64,000 bases of DNA from Massilia rhizosphaerae (lineage in GTDB: Bacteria > Pseudomonadota > Gammaproteobacteria > Burkholderiales > Burkholderiaceae_D): NCBI RefSeq assembly GCF_016093545.1, contig NZ_JADKYX010000010.1:1-64000 (forward strand), given 5' to 3'. A program made the position numbers and the translations under genes. Position 1 is the stretch's first letter. Every line of letters starts with the position of its first letter. Shown here piece by piece: positions 1 to 6,582 of this stretch. Below the pieces are notes generated by a model. It was not told the origin of the DNA. It saw only the letters and a list, made by a program, of their open reading frames with translations, and ran no database searches.

Positions 1-2
1 AC

Positions 3-290
3 TTGGTTCGACCGCACCAAGCTTTAGGTCAGAAGCCGCCTTCCTCTCGCTACGCAGCCAGCGCAAGACCGTATCCCGAACAACTGCCCGCTATTGAATA
101 CGACACAGGTGACGAAGTCAGAAAGGTCCTTGGCAGCGGATGCATCAGCTTTTCGGGACGGCAGTTGTTCGTTGGCGAAGGTCTGGTGGGGGAACCCGTC
201 GCTGTCCGGCCGAGCGACACCGATGGGATCTTTCACGTCATCTTCTGTAACCGGAAAATTAGCGAAATCGATCTACGAATCGAGCTGTAA
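3..290 (+). CDS. IS481-type transposase, C-terminal part (cut by window edge)
   Basis: The reading frame is open to the left edge, so this is the tail of a longer gene; the TTG at position 3 is not a real start. It begins with an RPHQALG motif followed by PSSRY and PYPEQLP, the usual end of the DDE integrase core of IS481/IS3-like transposases. A beta-rich tail follows (VRKV, GEPVAVRP, VIF), typical of the IS481 family. The catalytic DDE residues lie outside the window. Tandem repeats that look like an IS terminus follow directly. The family assignment is good; whether the upstream part is intact cannot be seen. Confidence 0.75.
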   Translation: MVRPHQALGQKPPSSRYAASARPYPEQLPAIEYDTGDEVRKVLGSGCISFSGRQLFVGEGLVGEPVAVRPSDTDGIFHVIFCNRKISEIDLRIEL

Positions 291-295
291 AATGA

Positions 296-341
296 CTAGA
301 CATGTGTCACCTATGTCTCTAGACATGTGTCACCCATGTCT
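296..341. repeat. Two tandem 23-bp units, likely IS481 right-end repeats
   Basis: Units at 296-318 and 319-341 read CTAGACATGTGTCACCTATG and the same with one change (CCCATG), each followed by TCT. They start six bases after the transposase stop. Tandem GACAT-GTGACA motifs are characteristic of IS481-family ends, where transposase binds. The exact outer end of the element cannot be fixed from one end alone. Confidence 0.6.
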
Positions 342-360
342 CTGTGCCATACAACCCCGT

Positions 361-413
361 GCCCACCATGCGTTCACGGAACGCATCCTTTTGGTGGGCT
401 CGGGGAGCCCACC
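361..413. repeat. Compound hairpin element, REP-like
   Basis: Two perfect hairpins lie next to each other. The first is ATGCGTTC-ACG-GAACGCAT at 368-386 (8-bp arms, 3-base loop). The second is GGTGGGCTC-GGG-GAGCCCACC at 393-413 (9-bp arms, 3-base loop). GCCCACC at 361-367 can also pair with GGTGGGC at 393-399, giving an alternative fold. The second hairpin touches the stop codon of the leftward KfrA-like gene, so it could protect or end that transcript, but no U-tract follows it in that direction. A repeated extragenic palindrome is my inference. Confidence 0.5.
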
Positions 414-1142
414 CTACTTCTTGGCTTTCAAGTCGGTCAACTCGGCCCGCAGCTTGCTGCGCTCCGCCGTCGACTTGTCCAGCTTCGCGCGCAGGTCTTC
501 CAGCTCGGCGGCCAGGCTGTCGCGGGCCGTCGTGGCGCCCACCAGCTCCATTTCGGCGCGCAGGCGCGCGTCCGATTCGGCCGCCATGTCGGCCACCTTG
601 CGCTCCAGTTCCTGGCGCAGCTGCGTCAACTGCTGTTCCTTGCCGTCGATGGCCAGCTGGTCCTTCGCCTTGCTGACGAGGGCGTCCATCGCGACCTGGC
701 GCGCATTCTTCAATTCCGCGTTCAGACGCTCGATGGTTTCGTCGCGCTCGGCGATCGCCTCTTCCGACGCGGCCGTGATGTTCGCCACTTCGTCGAGCAG
801 CGAATCGCGCTCGCCCTCGAGCGCCTCGCCCGCTTCGCGCAGGGCTTCGATGTCCGCCTCGTTGCGGGCCAAGGCCTCACGGTCGCCGGCGCCGGCCTGT
901 TGCGCGAACTGCAGCGCCCAGTCGGCCAGGCCGGCCAGCAATTCCTGCGGCAGTTCGGCCTTAGGCGGGGCCGGCGGCTTGACGTTCGCCGCGCGCCATG
1001 CGGCCAGGTGCTTGAAGATCGCGTTCGGCGAACCCTCGCCGAGGAAGTCCTGCACCGTCTCGATGGTGACCGCTTCCCCATCCTGCTGCAAACTCTCGGC
1101 CGCGCGCGCAACGTCGTCGAATGTGACTTCTTGGCCTGCCAT
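414..1142 (-). CDS. KfrA-like DNA-binding coiled-coil protein
   Basis: The protein has 242 residues. Residues 1-120 match the KfrA N-terminal DNA-binding domain (VTFDDVARAAE, then GEGSPNAIFKHLAAWR). Residues 120-242 form one long Glu/Lys/Arg/Ala-rich coiled coil. KfrA proteins are plasmid-borne transcriptional autoregulators that also support partition; chromosomal relatives are common and poorly characterised. Its position beside an IS end suggests a formerly mobile context, but no replication or partition genes are seen here. A role in DNA organisation or local repression is inferred from the family. Confidence 0.8.
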   Translation of the reverse strand: MAGQEVTFDDVARAAESLQQDGEAVTIETVQDFLGEGSPNAIFKHLAAWRAANVKPPAPPKAELPQELLAGLADWALQFAQQAGAGDREALARNEADIEALREAGEALEGERDSLLDEVANITAASEEAIAERDETIERLNAELKNARQVAMDALVSKAKDQLAIDGKEQQLTQLRQELERKVADMAAESDARLRAEMELVGATTARDSLAAELEDLRAKLDKSTAERSKLRAELTDLKAKK

Positions 1143-1276
1143 AAGGTGTTGACTCCTGCTTCGTTGAATTTCGGGAGACCGTATGATACTTCCCGTAGAG
1201 AAATTCCGCAGGCTTCACAGCATAAGTGTTGCGCGTGCGACGCGCCCCGCCCCGATTCATTTCACGGTTGATCACA

Positions 1277-2605
1277 TCAGCCCGTTTGGGCGATGCGCTG
1301 CGGCAGCGGACGGATCTGGTTGCGTCCGCCTTCCTTCGCTTCGTACAGCATGGCGTCGGCCCGCAGGAACAATTCGTTCTCGCTGCGGTAGGCGGGATAC
1401 GCGGCCAGGCCGCCGCTGAACGAGAAGTGGCGCACGTCGCCCGGCGCGACCTCGAACGGGTTCGCGCCGAACGCGGCGCGCATCGCATCCAGGCGGCGCC
1501 AGCCCTGCTCCAGCGTGCAATCCCAGAACACGACGACGAATTCCTCGCCGCCGAAGCGGCTCAGCAGATCGCCCTCTTCCAGGCGCGCCGCCAGGGTCAG
1601 CGACAGGCGCTTGATGACGATGTCGCCGAAATAATGGCCCCAGGTGTCGTTGATGGTCTTGAACTTGTCGATGTCGATGACGCCCAGGCACAAGGGCTTG
1701 CCTTCCAGGGCGGCGCGGCAGATCAAGGCCTGAGCCTTTTGCTGCAGGCCGACCTTGTTCAAGAGGCCCGTCGCGCGGTCCTTGCCGATGAGGTCGCGGC
1801 TGATGCGGATCTTGTCGGCGCGGTTCAGCAAGCGCCGGGCCAGCAGGTCCGGGTCGTCCATGTCGAACTGCGCGTCGAATCCGCTGTCGAGCGCGCGCCG
1901 GGCCAGTGCCGGATCGGTGCCCCGTTGCAGGAGGATGATCTCGCGCACGGGATCCGCTTCGATATTCCGCTTGAGCACGCGCACGACGGCTTCCGTCCGC
2001 TCGAATTCCACGTCGGTGATCAGCACGATGTCCGGCTGCGACTCCTTGACGCGCAGGTGCAAGGTCTGCGGGTCGGTGTGGTAGAGGATTTCCATCCGCT
2101 GCGCCAGCAGCGCCGCCTCGTCCCAGCCCGGCGGCGCGCCCAGCATGGCCACGCGCACGAGATCGGCGCGTTTCTGCTGGACGAACAGGTTGAACAGCTT
2201 GTCGACGAGGACGTCGTTGGCGATCGGCTTTTCTGCGAAAGCAAGACAATTGCTGTCGACGAGACGCTGCTGCAGGATGAACCGGCTGCCCTGGCGCACG
2301 CTTTGCAGGTAGACGTAGCGGTGGTCCGCCGGCAGGCGCTGCAGCAATTCGCCCAGCAGCAGCGTCTTGCGCTTGGCGTGCATGTCGGACTGCATGTTGT
2401 ACAGCGCGTCCAGATCGATCAGGTAGAGGCTGTCGCCGTGGTCGCGCTCGACGGCATCCACGAATTCGCTCAGTTCGTGGAAAAAGCGGATGTGGAAGTC
2501 GTATTTGTGGGCGTGCAGCAGGAGTTCGGCCTGGTTATCCTTGATGAAAAAGCTGTGCGACAAGAACAAGACATGATTCTTGTACAAAGGAAGATGCCCC
2601 GCCAT
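1277..2605 (-). CDS. Diguanylate cyclase with degenerate receiver-like N-terminus
   Basis: The protein has 442 residues. The C-terminal GGDEF domain (about 270-435) carries the metal-binding DIDKFKTIND segment (D311, D313) and an intact GGEEF signature (352-356), so it should make cyclic-di-GMP from GTP. The product-inhibition I-site, RxxD five residues before the signature, reads EEGD here, so feedback inhibition through the usual site is unlikely. Residues 10-260 look like two receiver-like folds (YLIDLDAL and VLITDVEF where the phospho-Asp would be) but do not match a clean receiver. There are no membrane segments. It stands alone between leftward genes. No strong ribosome-binding site precedes the ATG at 2605, so the start is less certain than the function. 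Confidence 0.85.
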   Translation of the reverse strand: MAGHLPLYKNHVLFLSHSFFIKDNQAELLLHAHKYDFHIRFFHELSEFVDAVERDHGDSLYLIDLDALYNMQSDMHAKRKTLLLGELLQRLPADHRYVYLQSVRQGSRFILQQRLVDSNCLAFAEKPIANDVLVDKLFNLFVQQKRADLVRVAMLGAPPGWDEAALLAQRMEILYHTDPQTLHLRVKESQPDIVLITDVEFERTEAVVRVLKRNIEADPVREIILLQRGTDPALARRALDSGFDAQFDMDDPDLLARRLLNRADKIRISRDLIGKDRATGLLNKVGLQQKAQALICRAALEGKPLCLGVIDIDKFKTINDTWGHYFGDIVIKRLSLTLAARLEEGDLLSRFGGEEFVVVFWDCTLEQGWRRLDAMRAAFGANPFEVAPGDVRHFSFSGGLAAYPAYRSENELFLRADAMLYEAKEGGRNQIRPLPQRIAQTG

Positions 2606-2771
2606 GTGTTACACGCCTTCAAGATGATTGACCACGGATCGCTTCGCGCCGGCCTCCAGCATACCTGTGTTTGAGACATGCATCGGTCCACACGACGGTT
2701 TTTTTTGGCGGCGCGGCCCCGATCTGCGTGTTATCAGGAAAATATGTTGCGCAGGGACAAATTATTGACGA

Positions 2772-3680
2772 TTAGGACAGGATTCGTGGCCGCAAATGGT
2801 CCAGGCTGCCCAGCTTGTCCGGATTGCGCACGACGTAGATCGCGGCGATGCGGCCCTCCTCGATGTGGATCGACGTGATCGCATCGGGCGCACCATTGCG
2901 CCACGTCAATAGACCCGGCATGCCGTTGACGGTGATGACGTCGTGGCGGTTGTCGATGCCGGACCACTTGCGCTCGATGCCGGCCACGAGGCGGCCGACG
3001 CGGTCGGCGCCGGCCACCCGCTTGACGGTCGTCTTGACCTTGCCGCCGCCGTCGCCCGTGTAGGTCGCGTCGAGCGCCAGCAGCGCCTGCACCTGGGCCG
3101 GATCGCCGGAGCGCGACGCCTGCACGAAGCGGCCCAGCAATTCCAGGTGCAGTTCGCGGTTGACGGCGAAGCGGGGACGCTCCGCGCGCACGCGCTCGCG
3201 GGCCCGTTGCAGCACCTTGCGGCAGGCGGCCTCCGTCTTGCCCACCATCGCGGCGACCTCGGCGTAGTCGAAATCGAACACCTGGTGCAGCAGGAACACG
3301 GCGCGTTCCTCGGGCGCCAGCCGTTCCAGCATCAGCAGGAAGGCCGTCGAGATGTCGCCGGCCGCTTCCAGCGCGCGTTCGGGCGAGTCGACGGCCTCTT
3401 CCACCAGCGGCTCCGGGAGCCACGGGCCGACGTAGTGCTCGCGTTCCGTCAGCGCGCCGCGCAGGCGGTCGATCGACAGCCGCGTGACCACCGTGACGAG
3501 CCAGGCTTCCGGTATGCGCGCCTCCGCGCTGCCGCCGTTCTGCCAGCGCAGCCAGGCTTCCTGGACGATGTCCTCGGCGTCCGCCCGGATGCCGAGCATG
3601 CGGTAGGCGATGCCGAACAGGCGCGGACGCAGGCGGAGGAAGGTATCGGGTGCGGTGGCGGTCGGGGTATCCATATCCAT
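2772..3680 (-). CDS. ECF41-type RNA polymerase sigma factor with SnoaL-like C-domain
   Basis: From the ATG at 3680 (a second is at 3674) the protein has about 302 residues; the frame stays open further upstream, but that part looks non-coding. Sigma region 2 (AYRMLGIRADAEDIVQEAWLRW) and region 4 (AEVAAMVGKTEAACRKVLQRARERV) are clear. The C-terminal third is a SnoaL-like domain. The conserved ECF41 marks are all present: WLPEP in the linker, DGGGK, and NPDKL near the end. In that group the C-terminal domain regulates the sigma factor in place of an anti-sigma factor. The usual ECF41 partner (carboxymuconolactone decarboxylase, oxidoreductase or epimerase) is not adjacent here. Confidence 0.85.
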   Translation of the reverse strand: MDMDTPTATAPDTFLRLRPRLFGIAYRMLGIRADAEDIVQEAWLRWQNGGSAEARIPEAWLVTVVTRLSIDRLRGALTEREHYVGPWLPEPLVEEAVDSPERALEAAGDISTAFLLMLERLAPEERAVFLLHQVFDFDYAEVAAMVGKTEAACRKVLQRARERVRAERPRFAVNRELHLELLGRFVQASRSGDPAQVQALLALDATYTGDGGGKVKTTVKRVAGADRVGRLVAGIERKWSGIDNRHDVITVNGMPGLLTWRNGAPDAITSIHIEEGRIAAIYVVRNPDKLGSLDHLRPRILS

Positions 3681-3762
3681 GAGACGGGTGAAAGGCCCGT
3701 TTTGTGACAGGCCCGTCGTCCATGCATTGTAAGCGCCGGCCGCGCGGCGCGTGTCCGGGCCG

Positions 3763-4140
3763 TCAGGCCGCCCCGCACTCGGCGTCGAGCCGGGTGCGGG
3801 CATGCCGCTTTCCCGGCCGCACCCGCATCGGTGCGCGCGGCGTGTCGATGCGTACCGGTGTCAGCTTGCCCGCGTAGGGCGGCATGTCCGGCTCGATCTC
3901 GACCGCGCCGCCGCCCGCCGGCACGCCCGCCAGGAAGGCGCCGATGGCGATGCGGACGATCATCCGGTTGCCCGGCTCCGCCTTGAGGCTCAGCTTCTTA
4001 TTGAAATACAGAAAAGTACACGACGCGCCCGACGGTGTCGTGATGTCCACTTTCTTCGGCAGGGAAAACCCGTAACGGCCCGTCGCCCACAGCTTGACGA
4101 CACAGGTCCCGTGCTCCGATGACGAAAAAGTAAAGTTCAT
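3763..4140 (-). CDS. Hypothetical protein, 125 residues
   Basis: I do not recognise this protein. It starts at an ATG at 4140 and has no signal peptide or membrane segment. The first 90 residues look like a beta-rich fold (TCVVKLW, KVDITTP, CTFLYFNKKLSLK, RMIVRIAIGAFLAGV) and the tail is Arg- and Pro-rich. It lies 82 bases upstream of the sigma factor in the same direction and could share its transcript. The antisense frames are also open, so it could be a chance ORF, but the N-terminal composition looks protein-like. Confidence 0.5.
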   Translation of the reverse strand: MNFTFSSSEHGTCVVKLWATGRYGFSLPKKVDITTPSGASCTFLYFNKKLSLKAEPGNRMIVRIAIGAFLAGVPAGGGAVEIEPDMPPYAGKLTPVRIDTPRAPMRVRPGKRHARTRLDAECGAA

Positions 4141-4221
4141 ACGGCAATGCTAAACGCCGCACGACATCGGTACGTTTCGAATTTGTTCCAAACCGTAACG
4201 GCTGGAACAGTTATTTCCGCA

Positions 4222-6399
4222 TCACATCTTCAGCTCGACGTTCACGCCGACCCGCGTGGCGCCCTGCTGCCAGCTGGATTGGCGCGCCAGGCCGCTTCCA
4301 TCCTCGTACGCGCTGTCCGACGCATTGTCCATGCCGAGGATGTTGTTGAGCGTGAAGCGCAGCTGCACGTGCGCGTCCAGCTTCCACGCGGCGTAGGCGT
4401 CGACGTCGCGCCGCGTAGGCTGGCGCCGGCGCTGCGCGTCCGAGATGCGCACCCAGCCGCCCTCCCGGTAGGCCATGCTGGCGCCGAAGCTCAGCTTGTC
4501 CTTGCGGTAGTCGAGGCCGGCGTTGGCCGACATCGGCGTTTGCCCGTCCAGGCGGTTGTCGGGGCCGGGCACCGTCGACACGGCGGACCAGTTCCGGGTG
4601 ACGCTGGCGTGCACGTCATAGCCGTCCGCCGCCTTGCTCACCATGCGCAGCGGCAGCTTGAGCTCGGCCTCCAGCGAATGCACGCGCGCGCGGCCGTCGT
4701 TCAGCGGGCGGTAGATCCAGCGGCCGTCCGGGCCCTGGTCCAGGCGCGTGCGGATCGTGTCGCTGATCAAGCGCTGCGCGCCGCTGACGGACACCATCGC
4801 GCCGTCCGCCCAGAATTGCTCGAACGCGACGTCGATGCCGTTCGCCAGTTCCGGCCGCAACGCCGGATTGCCGCTGGAATCGGGCGAGAAGCGCGTGTTC
4901 AACGCCGCCAGGTAGCGGCGCGCCGTCAGTTGGCCGACGGTCGGCGCCTTGAACGTGCGCGTGAGCGCGAGGCGCAACTGGCGCCCGCTCTTGTTGGGGA
5001 ATTTGTACAGCGTCTGGGCGACGGGGCTCAGCACGTGGCCGCGCGACGCCGTCGCCGCCATGCCCGTCGCGGCGCTGTCCGTGCGCACGCCTTCCCAGCG
5101 TCCGCCGACGTACATCGACCACTGCTTCGTGACGTTCCACTCGTCCTGCACGAACCCGGCCAGCCGCACGACTTGCGGTTGATAACCCTCGACGACGCGG
5201 GTCGCGGGCCCGTCGTCCTGCCGGTCGCGGCGATCGAGCGTGTCGTCGTTGCGCTGGCGGCTCGCGTCGATGCCCGTCGCGAGCGCGTGGCCGTCGAACA
5301 GCGAGCGCGTGAACTTGGCGCGGAACGACGTCCGGCGCGGGCGATACACGGTATCCCAATCCCGCGCGAGGTGGTGCGTCCGGCTGGCCGAAAAATAATC
5401 CGTGACGTTGTCGTTGTCGTCGCGGCTGCGCTCGCCCGACAGGCTCAGGTCGAGCTTGCCGCCGCCGACCTTGGCGATCCAGCCGGCTTCCGCCCGCATC
5501 ATCCACTGGTCGCCCGACGTCCGGCCCGGCATGTCGACCCAGTCCGGATCGCCGAACGACCCCACGCGGATGTCGTTGTGCGAGGCGCCCGACCACGCGT
5601 GGCTGCTGGCCTGCAAGCCGGCCGACAAATTCAGTTCGTTGGCGTCGTCGATCTTCCAGTTCAGGCGCGGGAACAGGACGATGCCGCGGTAGGCGCCCCC
5701 GCCCCGGTAGTTCGCCAGCCGCTGTTGCGCCACGGTGCCGTCGGGCCGCGTGAAGCGGTCGTCCGTGCGCGAATAAAACGCGTTGTGACCGCCGAACGCC
5801 GTCCCGTTCAGGAAGTACGACAGACCGCCCGTCTTCCCGCCCCACGTGCCGCCGACGGTGCTGCTCCGCTGCAGCGGCGAGCGCGACGCGTTCAGGCGCA
5901 GGTCGCGCTGCGGCTTGGCCACCACCTTGCGCAGCACGATGTTGATCGTGCCCGCGATGGCCTGCATCGAATACTCGGCGCTGGCGGCGCGGATCACCTC
6001 GATGCGCTCGATCTGGTCCGGCGTCAGCGCGTCCAGCGAAAAGCCCGGCGGCGGACGGTCGCCGTTAACGAGGATCTGCGTGTAGCCGGCGCCCAGGCCC
6101 CGCATGCGGATCGTCTTGTCCGTCACGGTGACGCCCGGCGCCCGTTTCAGCACGTCGAAGATATTGTCGTCGCCGTATTTGCGAATCTCCGCGGCCGACA
6201 GCACGGTCTTGCTCGCCGTGACGTCGCGGCGCGGGTCATAGCCGGCGGCGCCCTTCACTTCCACGCGCTGGATGGTCTCGTCCTTGTCCTTGGCCTTGGC
6301 CACGGGCTGGGCGTCGGTCGCGGGAGCAGTTTGTGCGTAGACGGCGGCGGGCGGGAACAAGGCGGCGACGAGGGCGAGGTGGAGGACGGTCGGATGCAT
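4222..6399 (-). CDS. TonB-dependent outer-membrane receptor
   Basis: The protein has 725 residues. A signal peptide (about 1-22, ending VYA-Q) leads to a plug domain at about 60-160 (SAAEIRKYGDDNIFDVLKRAPGV, RMRGLGAGYTQILVNGD, IERIEVIRAASAEYS), then a 22-strand-type barrel to the C-terminus. The plug lacks the STN signalling extension, so it should not drive an anti-sigma system itself. The ligand is unknown. The loop after the plug (GTINIVLRK) is like that of receptors annotated for siderophores or short peptides, but this does not settle the substrate. It is a lone gene, divergent from the mshQ operon, with no transport partner beside it. Confidence 0.85.
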   Translation of the reverse strand: MHPTVLHLALVAALFPPAAVYAQTAPATDAQPVAKAKDKDETIQRVEVKGAAGYDPRRDVTASKTVLSAAEIRKYGDDNIFDVLKRAPGVTVTDKTIRMRGLGAGYTQILVNGDRPPPGFSLDALTPDQIERIEVIRAASAEYSMQAIAGTINIVLRKVVAKPQRDLRLNASRSPLQRSSTVGGTWGGKTGGLSYFLNGTAFGGHNAFYSRTDDRFTRPDGTVAQQRLANYRGGGAYRGIVLFPRLNWKIDDANELNLSAGLQASSHAWSGASHNDIRVGSFGDPDWVDMPGRTSGDQWMMRAEAGWIAKVGGGKLDLSLSGERSRDDNDNVTDYFSASRTHHLARDWDTVYRPRRTSFRAKFTRSLFDGHALATGIDASRQRNDDTLDRRDRQDDGPATRVVEGYQPQVVRLAGFVQDEWNVTKQWSMYVGGRWEGVRTDSAATGMAATASRGHVLSPVAQTLYKFPNKSGRQLRLALTRTFKAPTVGQLTARRYLAALNTRFSPDSSGNPALRPELANGIDVAFEQFWADGAMVSVSGAQRLISDTIRTRLDQGPDGRWIYRPLNDGRARVHSLEAELKLPLRMVSKAADGYDVHASVTRNWSAVSTVPGPDNRLDGQTPMSANAGLDYRKDKLSFGASMAYREGGWVRISDAQRRRQPTRRDVDAYAAWKLDAHVQLRFTLNNILGMDNASDSAYEDGSGLARQSSWQQGATRVGVNVELKM

Positions 6400-6567
6400 C
6401 GTGAACTGGTGGAGGATTGCGTCAATACGTCCGGCCGCGGCAGCGGATGCGCTTGTTAAACGGACAAACCGGCCGATTATGCGCAGCCCGGCCGGTCGGC
6501 GTCAAACCGGCTGTGGCGCGCCGCACGCGTACACTCTTGATTTAGCGAAATGTCTGTTCCGTCAAGA

Positions 6568-6573
6568 TATAAT
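6568..6573 (+). promoter_or_regulatory. Perfect TATAAT -10 box before mshQ-like gene
   Basis: TATAAT sits 10 bases before the ATG at 6583, inside a short inverted repeat (GTCA...TGAC, 6561-6578). No convincing -35 box lies at 16-18 bases; TTGATT at 6537-6542 is too far away. If it is used, the transcript would start around 6580 and be nearly leaderless, which supports the start at 6583 over the ATG at 6550. Confidence 0.4.
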
Positions 6574-6582
6574 CTGACGGCC

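Noticed and set aside
296..341. Possible CRISPR-like direct repeat
   Set aside because: The two units abut with no spacer and follow a transposase; they fit IS end repeats.
4147..6459. 770-residue open frame on the + strand
   Set aside because: It is the antisense of a well-supported TonB-dependent receptor. Its composition (Arg, Ala, Val, His) is that of a GC-rich shadow frame with no family features.
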